A stretch of 15,641 nt of DNA from Bacillus sp. ISL-7 (GCF_018613065.1 NZ_JAGGQW010000006.1:1-15641), one strand, 5' to 3'; shown: positions 1 through 6,153, counted from the first letter of the stretch. Translations and numbers: made by a program. Notes: generated by a model from the sequence alone, not told the origin.

Positions 1-99
1 ACTAAATAATATATCAATAACACTTCGGTTAATTTAAAAAGTAACTCTGTATTCAAGGGATGGTTATTACTTTAGGACTCGTAAAACGTTAGTTTCACA

Positions 100-160
100 A
101 CAAAAGGTCGCTGCGGCGACTTTTTTCTTCTTCAACTAAATGGCAGGTTAGCTGAAGAAG
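100..160 (+). repeat. Intergenic repeat module, copy 1, with terminator-like hairpin
   Basis: GTCGC (107-111) pairs with GCGAC (116-120) around a 4-nt loop and is followed by a T-tract (121-126), as in a factor-independent terminator. The T-tract runs into TTTCTTCTTCA (124-134) and TGGCAG (141-146), which recur at 667-677 and 686-691 in copy 2. The module lies just upstream of the small gene at 216. It may end transcription of a gene left of the window. Confidence 0.55.
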
Positions 161-215
161 GAATTTTTTTGTTAAATGAAGAATATTTCTCTTTAAAGTA
201 AAAAGGAGGAATAAG

Positions 216-485
216 ATGACAAGAAAAAGCTGGATTTTATCAACTCTTTGTGGTTTATTACTTATTTTTGCTATTGAACTGTTTAGTACAGGCAATTCTT
301 ATCAGAACATTATTATCCCAAAAGGGATGGAAACCTTTCCTGTATACTTGATGAATTTTAGAATTGGCGAAGGTTCTACAACAATTGAATTAAATAGTTT
401 TGCTAATACCTTTATGTGGTTAAGTTTAGTTCCGCTTTTGTTAGCAAGCTTGGTATTTCAAAGATTGTTAAAACGTAATTTCTAG
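216..485 (+). CDS. Small two-helix membrane protein, unknown function
   Basis: This encodes 89 residues. An AAAAGGAGGA ribosome binding site (201-210) sits 5 nt before the ATG, so the start is well supported. The protein has two hydrophobic stretches, roughly residues 7-24 and 66-82, the second followed by the basic end RLLKRNF. The 40 residues between them contain no Cys or His cluster and no catalytic motif, and probably face outside. I do not recognise the family. The gene stands alone, flanked on both sides by copies of the intergenic repeat module, and has its own terminator at 557-584. The good ribosome binding site and membrane pattern argue for a real gene; function is unknown. Confidence 0.7.
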   Translation: MTRKSWILSTLCGLLLIFAIELFSTGNSYQNIIIPKGMETFPVYLMNFRIGEGSTTIELNSFANTFMWLSLVPLLLASLVFQRLLKRNF

Positions 486-556
486 GTGCTTGTGTCTAAA
501 TGGGCTTTTCCAGCATAACGGGAAAGTCTATTTGTTTTTCAATGAACAGGTAAGAA

Positions 557-584
557 CCTTCAATTAAATGAAGGGTGCTTTTTT
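557..584 (+). terminator. Terminator of the 216-485 gene
   Basis: CCTTC (557-561) pairs with GAAGG (570-574) around an 8-nt loop and is followed by GGTGCTTTTTT. A weaker hairpin (TTTCC/GGAAA, about 508-526) lies just upstream. The position 72 nt after the stop at 485 fits termination of that gene. Confidence 0.55.
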
Positions 585-593
585 AATAAAAAC

Positions 594-700
594 AAGTTTG
601 TGAAAAAATGTACTTAAGCTAACGGGTGCTTGAGTTGAAGATTCAGCTGCCATTTTTGGCGGCTTATTTCTTCTTCAGCTAACGGTGGCAGTTTAGTTTA
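594..700 (+). repeat. Intergenic repeat module, copy 2
   Basis: The first 43 nt (594-636) match 13260-13302 at 40 of 43 positions and contain the shared core CTAACGGGTGCTTGAG. A 7-bp hairpin follows (AGCTGCC 645-651 with GGCGGCT 658-664, one G-T pair). Then comes TTTCTTCTTCA with CTAACGG and TGGCAG, matching copy 1. The stem sequence differs from the other copies but sits at the same place. The module lies between the small membrane genes at 216 and 801. Confidence 0.75.
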
Positions 701-800
701 AGAACAAATACCAATAATCGCTAAAGAAAATAAAAAGAAAGATTTTTACCTTGATTTAGGTATAATGAAGTATATATAAATGGTAAATCGGAGAATTTTT

Positions 801-1025
801 ATGAAGTTATTAAATACTTTTTTTGAACCTGTTTCTAATCTTTCAAAAAAGCAAAAAATCTTGCGGTTGTTTTTCTTTCTTATTTTATTTACTGAAATAA
901 TCACTCGTATTTTAAAAATTGATTCAATGCTGGTTCAAAATATTATTGATTCACTAATGGGATTATGCTTAATTGCTTTCATCTTGGAAATGTTGTTTTT
1001 AAAGAAAAAAAGTAATAATAACTAG
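801..1025 (+). CDS. Small membrane protein, unknown function
   Basis: This encodes 74 residues from the ATG at 801. An in-frame ATG at 780 would add seven residues, but it lacks a ribosome binding site, while GGAGA (789-793) is well spaced before 801. There are two hydrophobic segments, roughly residues 19-35 and 48-66, and the protein ends in a Lys/Asn-rich tail (KKKSNNN). TATAAT at 761-766 is a possible -10 element, without a clear -35. No family is recognised. The stop codon abuts the transposase-like pseudogene, so the 3' end of this gene may have been set by the event that brought in that fragment. Confidence 0.55.
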   Translation: MKLLNTFFEPVSNLSKKQKILRLFFFLILFTEIITRILKIDSMLVQNIIDSLMGLCLIAFILEMLFLKKKSNNN

Positions 1026-1609
1026 TTCGTAAAAAAGCATACGAGGAATTTAAAGAAGCCAAAGCGAATTTATTAGAATGGGGTTCTTTAAGTGATTTAG
1101 GGACAAACTCTTTGCGGAAATTGGCATACCTTTATTAAACGGATTTATTTGAAACACATCGGTTTCATAAAAAGGATTCTGATGGAACAAGTTCCCATAA
1201 CGAATATGCAGATAATCCAGTTGAACACCCTTTAGCTACACCTGATAGAGGTTATCGTTCCGTTGATTGCACCACAGACCTCTCTTCTCTTGAACCAAAA
1301 GATATTGCGGCACTAATTTTAAATGTAAATGACAATGCCACAAATACATTTATCCAACATATTCGTAGAAGATTATCTATTTTAGAACGACCACTGACAA
1401 CCGTTCGTGGCGACGGTAAGAGCTATATTTACTCTAATTTCAATCCTAAATATGCTCAAATGGCTTTAACAATCCTTCGGACATATTACAATTTCTGTTT
1501 AGCCTATAAGACAAAAGAAGGGAAAACGGAAACTATCGTTACACCTGCACAGCCACTAGGACTTGTAACTAAAAAATTTAATATTAATGATGTATTGTAT
1601 CTTAGATAA
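1025..1609 (+). pseudogene. C-terminal remnant of a transposase-like protein with in-frame stop
   Basis: One frame can be read from 1025 to the TAA at 1607-1609, interrupted only by a TAA at 1136-1138. Before that stop it reads 37 codons beginning VRKKAYEEFKEAKANLLEW, and after it 156 codons. The second part contains TNTFIQHIRRRLSILERP and, near the end, ILRTYYNFCLAYK, VTPAQPLGL and INDVLYLR, which look like the C-terminus of a DDE-type transposase or insertion-element protein. There is no start codon or ribosome binding site, and the N-terminal part is absent. I judge it a decayed, truncated copy. The family call rests on general resemblance; the broken state is seen directly. Confidence 0.6.
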
Positions 1610-1623
1610 TAGTGGGTGAATGT

Positions 1624-2307
1624 ATGAATAAAGATTTGGCAGACTTTTTGACCGATATATCTTGGTTTTTTAGCGATAACGAAAAAATAGAAGTAATTGA
1701 GAAAAAATCATTTATTTGTTCTAAAGAATTTGAAGACAAATTTCCTTCATTAACAAAATTACTCAAAAAAGCACGAATTACAAAAATTAAATACGAAGGT
1801 CAAAATTTCGAACTATATGGTTGGACAAATTTAGCTTCTCAGTCATTTGGTTGGCTTTGTTTAGAACCCATAATAAAAGTTGATAAGCCACTTCAACCTG
1901 ACCATATCCTTTTATTAAAAAATTTTGGTGGGATAACTGAAAGATGGAATGAACCTGAAGATACTTGGCTGATGAATTTAAATAACCCATTAACCTATGA
2001 AGATGCACAAATTGGTTTTAGCGGATTTGAAGACTTATTTAATGAAATGTGTCAGGAAGAAGGAATAGAAGTAAAAATAAAGCCCGATGATTATATATCA
2101 TTTGCTTTCGAAGCGAATGGGAATGTTACGATGTACCATATTCAATCTAGTGAAGTTCTTATGTATGCCTCTGACCATTTTTTTGATTTCATTACTCCTT
2201 ATGATAAATATCCAGAGTATACACTTTACAAGATTAACAATTGTAATACTTTTAGAGAATGGGTTGAAACAATTTCGGTCCAATGGTTAAAACATATAAA
2301 AAATTAA
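1624..2307 (+). CDS. SUKH-like (SMI1/KNR4-type) immunity-family protein, orphan
   Basis: This encodes 227 residues from the ATG at 1624. GGTGA (1615-1619) is a fair ribosome binding site for it, whereas the GTG at 1612 has none. The sequence is acidic and aromatic-rich with no signal peptide or membrane helix, so it is probably cytoplasmic. The segment DHILLLKNFGGITERW (about residues 94-109) resembles the 'hhxxFGG' region of the SUKH superfamily, whose members often neutralise polymorphic toxins. No toxin or secretion gene lies beside it. Upstream is the transposase-like pseudogene and downstream an IS110 element, so it may be a stranded antitoxin left after rearrangement. The family assignment is by eye and moderate. 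A strong terminator follows at 2322-2353. Confidence 0.6.
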   Translation: MNKDLADFLTDISWFFSDNEKIEVIEKKSFICSKEFEDKFPSLTKLLKKARITKIKYEGQNFELYGWTNLASQSFGWLCLEPIIKVDKPLQPDHILLLKNFGGITERWNEPEDTWLMNLNNPLTYEDAQIGFSGFEDLFNEMCQEEGIEVKIKPDDYISFAFEANGNVTMYHIQSSEVLMYASDHFFDFITPYDKYPEYTLYKINNCNTFREWVETISVQWLKHIKN

Positions 2308-2321
2308 ATAATTGAATATTA

Positions 2322-2353
2322 AAAAGAGCATTGCATAAAGCCAATGCTCTTTT
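2322..2353 (+). terminator. Factor-independent terminator, 12-bp stem
   Basis: AAAAGAGCATTG (2322-2333) is perfectly complementary to CAATGCTCTTTT (2342-2353) with an 8-nt loop. It begins 15 nt after the stop of the SUKH-like gene. The A/T-rich arms could let it work in both directions. Confidence 0.85.
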
Positions 2354-2520
2354 CTATGCTAATTCAATTGCTAATTGTTTGATGATTTATTGCTTATTTT
2401 TGTTGTTAATTGCTATGTTATTTATAATTTTGTACTTCAAAACCGAACCCGTTAGAGAATAACTATCTGGTTTTTTTGCATAGTTTGTGAACGTTCTCAC
2501 TTAAACTACCATGAAAATAA

Positions 2521-2607
2521 AATTCTGTAATCCCAAAAAAAGGCAATACTAAAGAGGACGCAGCTCATTCATTTTTAAAAAAAGGGGAGAGCGCCAAATT
2601 CATGGAT
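2521..2607 (+). pseudogene. Left fragment of an older IS110-family transposase gene
   Basis: The frame from 2521 to 2607 reads NSVIPKKGNTKEDAAHS and continues to AKFMD. The stretch VIPKKGNT with AAHS resembles the conserved 'K-[RK]-G-N ... A' region near the C-terminus of IS110-family transposases (compare VISKRGRSR at residues 344-352 of the protein at 14289-15566). Joined to 4104 across the shared TTCATGGAT, the frame continues directly into the C-terminal fragment at 4104-4292. A few conserved residues between KKGNT and AAHS seem to be missing, and there is a stop upstream at 2518, so this copy was already decayed. The rest of the gene is not visible to the left. Confidence 0.5.
2599..2607 (+). 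repeat. 9-bp direct repeat, left copy (TTCATGGAT)
   Basis: It is identical to 4104-4112, and the neighbouring bases differ on both sides. It marks the 3' (transposase stop) end of the IS110 element. IS110 elements usually share only a short core with the target, so 9 bp is longer than expected. Confidence 0.65.
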
Positions 2608-2631
2608 CCTATGGTTTAGAAAGTGACTGGA

Positions 2632-3855
2632 TTAAGATGCTTTAGGTTCTTCTAATGTTACTGTATATCCTAAACTTTCGAGTCGCCTAAGTGAATGCCG
2701 AACGATAGATTGTTGTCTCTGCTTATCAAAGTAGTCTTCGCCTAAGTCTACATACATTTCTTTTCGGGTTAAAAGATAATAAGAGATGCGCAACATGGCA
2801 TGAGCGACGACAATCCCTGCGCGTTTCTTGCCTTTTCGTGATGCGGTACGCCTATATAGTGCTCCCAGATAGTTCTTTGATCCTCTTACTGAATGAGCTG
2901 CTTCCGTTAATGCGGATCTCAAATATTTGTTTCCTTTTTTGGTTTTGGCTGATTTTCTTTTCCCAGCACTCTCGTTTTGCCCTGGAACCAAACCTGCCCA
3001 GGAACACATGTGAGAGGCAGTTGGGAATTGTTTTTTAACATCAGTCCCGATTTCGGATAATATTTGTTCAGCGATTCTAGTAGCTATCCCAGGAATGGAA
3101 TCTAGCCTTTCGATATCTTCTTGATGGGTGCTTACTCTTTCCGCCACTTCTTGATCCAGCATTTCGATTTGTTCAGTCAAAAAATCAATATGCTTTAAAA
3201 TGGTTTTCAACATAAGACGTTGATGCGAATTAATATAACCTTTAAGAGCGAGTTCCAGTTCTTCTTTCTTCTTTTTCATGGTGCGTCGAGCGAAGTTTGC
3301 TAGTTTTTCAGGATCCTCTTCACCATCGGCAATGGCATCAAGCATATCTCGTGCTGAAACACCCAACACATCTGAAACAACCGACCCCAACTTAATGTTC
3401 GCGCCTTCTAACACCTTTTGGATTCGATTATGTTGTCTGGCACGCTCCTCAATAATACTTCTACGATAGCGAACGAGTTCACGCAATTCACGTTGATTTC
3501 GGTCAGGGATATAACTAGCTTTGAGTAGTCCGTGGCGAAGAAGCTTGGCAATCCATTCTGCATCCTTTACATCTGTTTTGCGTCCTGGAACTGCCTTCAT
3601 ATGTTGGGCATTCACAACTAAAAACTCAATATTTTCAGCTTCTAGTAAATTCACAATAGGCTTCCAATAAACACTCGTGCTTTCCATGGCGACATGGGTA
3701 CAATTATGTTGTTTAATCCAGTCAACCAACTGTAATAGGTATACAGTTTTAGTAGAAAACGTTTGAATCTCCTTTCCTTTAGGTGTCATAATACAGGCGG
3801 TAATATTGTCCTTATGGACATCCATACCGCATGCTCTTTCAATGACTACATCCAT
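2632..3855 (-). CDS. IS110-family transposase (DEDD/RuvC-like N-domain, Transposase_20 C-domain)
   Basis: This encodes 407 residues from the ATG at 3855-3853, chosen because GAAAGG lies 9 nt upstream; the longer in-frame reading to 3906 has no ribosome binding site. Residues 10-15 (GMDVHK, D12), 57-61 (MESTS, E58) and 94-99 (TDVKDA, D95 and D98) form the RuvC-like DEDD set. A charged helical linker spans about 185-250. The C-terminal domain has SIPGIATRIAEQI (about 253-265) and SWAGLVPGQNESAGKRKSAK (285-304) with the candidate catalytic serine (S296 or S302), then KKGNKYLRSALTEAAHS. All key residues are present, so it is likely active. IS110 enzymes move DNA guided by a bridge RNA encoded in the element. 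Here the long structured leader upstream is the likely source. Only about 25-33 nt of the element follow the stop. Confidence 0.95.
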   Translation of the reverse strand: MDVVIERACGMDVHKDNITACIMTPKGKEIQTFSTKTVYLLQLVDWIKQHNCTHVAMESTSVYWKPIVNLLEAENIEFLVVNAQHMKAVPGRKTDVKDAEWIAKLLRHGLLKASYIPDRNQRELRELVRYRRSIIEERARQHNRIQKVLEGANIKLGSVVSDVLGVSARDMLDAIADGEEDPEKLANFARRTMKKKKEELELALKGYINSHQRLMLKTILKHIDFLTEQIEMLDQEVAERVSTHQEDIERLDSIPGIATRIAEQILSEIGTDVKKQFPTASHMCSWAGLVPGQNESAGKRKSAKTKKGNKYLRSALTEAAHSVRGSKNYLGALYRRTASRKGKKRAGIVVAHAMLRISYYLLTRKEMYVDLGEDYFDKQRQQSIVRHSLRRLESLGYTVTLEEPKAS

Positions 3856-3859
3856 TGAA

Positions 3860-4080
3860 AACATCCTTTCTACGGCAATTGTTATAATTAGAGGCTGGTG
3901 CATCAACCAGAATAGGATTAATCTACCATGTGTGCTTCCCGTAAGGGAGCGACAGTCAGTGGTGCACCGTGGTCGGTGGAGTCAGACTAACGGATGGGCT
4001 CTAACGCACCATAGTTCATCGACCTTCCTCTCCCAGCCGTAGAATCAGTATTGACGGTTAATGACCATTTTCATTCTCTG
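3860..4080 (-). ncRNA. Candidate 5' bridge RNA region of the IS110 element
   Basis: This is about 220 nt of noncoding DNA between the element's 5' end and its transposase, clearly richer in G and C than the surroundings. Hairpins visible (plus-strand coordinates) are CTGGT/ACCAG (3895-3899 with 3906-3910), TCCC/GGGA (3937-3940 with 3945-3948) and CACCG/CGGTG (3965-3969 with 3974-3978). IS110-group elements such as IS621 encode their bridge RNA in this position. The exact ends and guide loops are not determined. The call rests on position and structure, not on sequence similarity. Confidence 0.5.
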
Positions 4081-4084
4081 TGGT

Positions 4085-4106
4085 GAAGCGCTGATTTTTG
4101 CGCTTC
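4085..4106. repeat. Perfect hairpin at the 5' end of the IS110 element
   Basis: GAAGCGC (4085-4091) and GCGCTTC (4100-4106) flank an 8-nt loop. The second arm overlaps the first three bases of the 9-bp direct repeat, so the hairpin sits at the element's edge and may be a terminal recognition feature. Confidence 0.6.
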
Positions 4107-4112
4107 ATGGAT
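4104..4112 (+). repeat. 9-bp direct repeat, right copy (TTCATGGAT)
   Basis: It is identical to 2599-2607. It falls in frame in the older transposase fragment (codons for F-M-D), as does the left copy. Confidence 0.65.
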
Positions 4113-4292
4113 GGCTATACTAAACGTTCTGATAATCCATTAAAGAAGATGCAATCCCTTATTGCCTTGTGTAATAAACTGATCCGTATTTTCTTTAGCA
4201 TAGGTAAAAAGCAATTTGAATTTAGTGAAGAAAAGATGTTAAAGGATATTCCTCATTTGTCAGTATCAAAGAAGGTAGAAATGGCCGCTTGA
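4104..4292 (+). pseudogene. C-terminal fragment of the older IS110-family transposase
   Basis: About 62 codons begin FMDGYTKRSDNPLKKMQSLI and continue CNKLIRIFFSIGKKQFEF to the TGA at 4290-4292. The end resembles that of the intact transposase at 14289-15566 (KKKIKKMNSIMKLVGKLARI, about residues 382-401), so both belong to the same broad IS110 lineage. There is no start codon with a ribosome binding site. Upstream, the frame is interrupted by the inserted IS110 element and resumes at 2521-2607. The conserved noncoding block at 4381-4487 lies where this older element's 3' RNA would be. The gene is dead, but its 3' noncoding part is still recognisable. Confidence 0.75.
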
Positions 4293-4380
4293 TTCTGTTT
4301 TAGATTAGGTTAAATAGTAGTAGCATTATAGATTTGGGTACATTTGAAGCTCGGATTAGTCGGCAAAGCAACTAAATTAC

Positions 4381-4487
4381 GGGCAAAGGACCCTGTGGGG
4401 CAGCATGGCTGACATCCACCTCATGGAAAGGTTGGACGAAGGAATTTGAGAGCGAAGACTCTGTGAGACATGGGAGGGTTGACCTCC
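4381..4487 (+). ncRNA. Remnant 3' guide-RNA-like block of the older IS110/IS1111-type element
   Basis: This stretch follows the C-terminal transposase fragment by about 90 nt. It aligns over 107 nt with the minus strand of 14026-14131 downstream of the second transposase. Shared parts are GACGAAGGAAT (4435-4445) and TGAGACATGGGAGGG (4464-4478), nearly equally spaced. Both end with a GGAGG/CCTCC hairpin with a 5-nt loop (4473-4477 with 4483-4487), and both begin GGGCA...ACCC (4381-4393). Between the conserved blocks the sequence diverges, but a short hairpin can form in each (here AGAG 4449-4452 with CTCT 4459-4462). Conserved scaffold plus variable loops is expected of an IS1111-type guide RNA. 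No protein is proposed here. Confidence 0.65.
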
Positions 4488-4773
4488 ATGAGAAATATGG
4501 ACATCCACCAGTGCGATCATATTTTGACTCATCCACCAATTTCTGTAAGTGATTGGTTAGTGGGCTATAAGTCTTTTTTCTCAAAGGGACCAGTTTTATC
4601 CTTTTCAGTAATGTTCACCCAACTATTAAATGATTACCGGAAGGTACACTACTATGAAAATCTAAGAAAAACGGAGAAATCGTGAGATTTTGCTTTCTTT
4701 ATTGAGGGAGTTTAGCATAAGAAGGGGATATAAGGAAGAACAGCGAATTCATAAAAGTATTGAGCTAAGCTAG
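4488..4773 (+). other. Noncoding stretch, probably the end of the older IS remnant
   Basis: No convincing gene lies here. GACATCCACC (4500-4509) repeats 4411-4420 exactly, and CATCCACCA occurs at 4502-4510 and 4530-4538. The right edge of the older element should be in this stretch, but I could not place it. Confidence 0.4.
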
Positions 4774-4796
4774 AGGTGTATTCATTCAATACACCT
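4774..4796. terminator. Perfect 9-bp hairpin, possible terminator
   Basis: AGGTGTATT (4774-4782) pairs with AATACACCT (4788-4796) around CATTC. Only a short A/T stretch (TATAATTTT) follows, so its role as a terminator is uncertain. TATAAT (4797-4802) immediately after it could be a -10 element for the next gene. Confidence 0.45.
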
Positions 4797-4896
4797 TATA
4801 ATTTTGGGGTCATATTATGGCAGCTTTTACATTCATTTCTTTGACCTTTTGGAAAATGTTAAGGACATCAATATTAAAATAAATGGGGGAATTACT

Positions 4897-5304
4897 TTGC
4901 TGAAAATTGAAAATATGAATTTGTTGACGGATATTTCTCCCGAATTTTCATTTCTTGATTTAGAATACATCACAGATATTAGATACTTCGTAGAGTTTGA
5001 TAACATAGCCTTGTTTGACGAAAGAAATCGGACAAATGTAGATATGAATTTTATCTATGATACTAAAGAAGCTCAGAGATTTGAGGTAAAAATTCGTTTT
5101 AACAGGGTGGAAAACTTTGAGATGATTGCTGGCGGAACAGTAATCCAATTATCATGGTTGGAAGTTGTGGATTTTCGTGATAAGAGTTGGGAGAATATTA
5201 AATTCCAGGTTCGGGGTTTTGAAAATAGGGATATTGATTTTTATTGCAATAACATCGAAATCCTTGAAGTAAATGAATCACAACTTATTGATAAGCTTTG
5301 GTAA
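4897..5304 (+). CDS. Orphan immunity-like protein, single domain
   Basis: This encodes 135 residues from the TTG at 4897, which has GGGGGA (4885-4890) 6 nt upstream. The frame is open back to a TTG at 4804, without a ribosome binding site there, and an ATG at 4915 is a further option. The protein is acidic and aromatic-rich, with alternating hydrophobic strands and no signal or membrane helix. Features include DTKEAQRFEVKIRFNRVENF, then a Gly-Gly turn (AGGTVIQLSWLEVVDF) and DIDFYCNNIEILEV near the end. The pattern recalls small beta-rich immunity proteins of Bacillus (Imm50-like), but I cannot name the family with confidence. No toxin gene is adjacent. It lies between the old IS remnant and a copy of the intergenic repeat. 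Confidence 0.55.
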   Translation: MLKIENMNLLTDISPEFSFLDLEYITDIRYFVEFDNIALFDERNRTNVDMNFIYDTKEAQRFEVKIRFNRVENFEMIAGGTVIQLSWLEVVDFRDKSWENIKFQVRGFENRDIDFYCNNIEILEVNESQLIDKLW

Positions 5305-5311
5305 AAATGAG

Positions 5312-5400
5312 ATTGTGAAACGTTGTACTTAAGCTAACGGGTGCTTTACTGAAAAAAGTAGTAAAGTGTTTTTCTTACGACATGATTAGCTGAAAGGAGG
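5312..5400 (+). repeat. Intergenic repeat module, copy 3
   Basis: TGTACTTAAGCTAACGGG (5324-5341) matches copy 2 exactly and continues GTGCTT. It is followed by a hairpin CTTTACT (5344-5350) with AGTAAAG (5360-5366) and a T-tract, then TTAGCTGAA as in copy 1. The stem sequence is unrelated to that of the other copies. The module separates the immunity-like gene from the small membrane gene at 5484. Confidence 0.7.
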
Positions 5401-5483
5401 GATTGATTCCCAATATTTCTGGTGGGTTAAATCGATTATTATAGAGTATAAATGTATCCTATAATAAAGGCGGTTCATTAAAC

Positions 5484-5729
5484 TTGAAAAAATGGGAAAA
5501 TGTAGCTAGAGGTATTTCGTTTACGTTTATAATCATTTCTCTTAATCATCTTGGGAAAATTGGAACATCATTTTGGCTATCTACCATGTATAGTATAATA
5601 TTATTTTTTGGAGTTTCGTTTATTTTGTCTAAAATCCAATTCCTTCAGAAGCCAGTAACAAATAAAATTGGATGGTTAACTTTAATTGCATCATTCATCT
5701 TCATAGAAGTTTTGTTTTCTTTATTTTAA
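5484..5729 (+). CDS. Small three-helix membrane protein, unknown function
   Basis: This encodes 81 residues from a TTG start. AAAGGCGG (5466-5473) lies 10 nt upstream and no in-frame ATG is better placed. Three hydrophobic segments are visible, roughly residues 10-24, 30-50 and 61-80. The first loop has HLGKIGTSFW and the second QFLQKPVTNKIG. No family is recognised. TATAAT (5460-5465) lies too close to the start to serve alone unless the leader is extremely short. The gene sits between repeat copies 3 and 4 and is followed by a long terminator hairpin (5777-5834). It is plausible as a real gene because of its membrane pattern and defined 3' end. Confidence 0.55.
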   Translation: MKKWENVARGISFTFIIISLNHLGKIGTSFWLSTMYSIILFFGVSFILSKIQFLQKPVTNKIGWLTLIASFIFIEVLFSLF

Positions 5730-5740
5730 AGAACTAATTC

Positions 5741-5763
5741 AACTAACGGATGCTTTACTGAAA
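5741..5763 (+). repeat. Short partial copy of the intergenic repeat
   Basis: AACTAACGGATGCTTTACTG (5741-5760) matches copy 3 (AGCTAACGGGTGCTTTACTG) at 18 of 20 positions. The rest of the module is absent. Confidence 0.6.
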
Positions 5764-5776
5764 CAAGGAATAAACT

Positions 5777-5834
5777 AAAAAGAGCCTAAATTATGCAAGT
5801 TTTTATTCACTACTTGTATATTTAGGCTCTTTTT
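5777..5834. terminator. Long bidirectional terminator hairpin
   Basis: AAAAAGAGCCTAAAT (5777-5791) is perfectly complementary to ATTTAGGCTCTTTTT (5820-5834). After one bulged base the stem extends by another 8 pairs, including one G-T (5793-5800 with 5812-5819). The A-run and T-run at the ends let it work on both strands. It ends the 5484-5729 transcript. Confidence 0.85.
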
Positions 5835-6120
5835 ATATTCATAAAACATAATGCCTTTTTATTTGCCAAAAACAGTTTGACTTCGTTTTATAAGAGAATC
5901 ATGTTCGTAGAGGCTCCGTGTCAAAGGACATTTATTTTAATCTAATTTCCATTTAAGTGTGTCACTTAAATGAGCAAAAACTGTGTCATTTAACTAGACG
6001 GTCACAAATGCCCACCTTATCTGCCAAAGATGGATTAAAGAGGGAGTAAAAACATAATCTAGACTAAGAGATGGAGCCTTTTCCAAGCTCTTTTGTTTTT
6101 CTATATTTCCATACATAAAT
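5835..6120. other. Noncoding stretch with an inverted and a direct repeat
   Basis: No gene is seen. ATTTAAGTG (5951-5959) and CACTTAAAT (5963-5971) form a perfect inverted repeat with a 3-nt centre. TGTGTCACTTAA (5958-5969) recurs with one change as TGTGTCATTTAA (5982-5993). Repeats of this kind occur at insertion-sequence ends, but no transposase is nearby. Confidence 0.4.
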
Positions 6121-6124
6121 CGAC

Positions 6125-6147
6125 AAAAAAAGACCCCAAATAGGGTC
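6125..6147 (-). terminator. Terminator of permease module A
   Basis: Read on the minus strand, GACCC (from 6147) pairs with GGGTC (to 6132) around a 6-nt loop and is followed by a 7-nt T-run (complement of 6125-6131). It begins a few bases after the TAA at 6154. Confidence 0.8.
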
Positions 6148-6153
6148 CTTTAA

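Larger units (their letters stand above)
2599..4112 (-). mobile_element. IS110-family insertion sequence, complete, inserted in older IS110 remnant
   Basis: The element has one transposase gene on the minus strand (2632-3855), a 3' noncoding end of only about 25-33 nt and a 5' noncoding end of about 250 nt. The exact direct repeat TTCATGGAT (2599-2607 and 4104-4112) bounds it, giving about 1.5 kb, normal for the family. Collapsing the repeats restores an open frame of an older IS110-like gene, which supports these limits. The exact edges cannot be placed within the 9 bp. No long terminal inverted repeats are seen, as usual for IS110. Confidence 0.75.

Noticed and set aside
2098..2283. Antisense and shifted open frames within the SUKH-like gene
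   Set aside because: They are shadows of the 1624-2307 gene with no ribosome binding site.
2599..4112. CRISPR- or toxin-like reading of the repeats around the IS110 element
   Set aside because: There are only two copies of a 9-bp repeat bounding a standard transposase; insertion explains them fully.
4372..4584. 70-codon open frame on the minus strand
   Set aside because: It is antisense to the same conserved noncoding block; conservation there follows blocks and hairpins rather than codons.
4470..4685. 71-codon open frame on the plus strand
   Set aside because: It overlaps the conserved noncoding block of the older IS remnant, has no family resemblance, and its composition looks non-protein-like.
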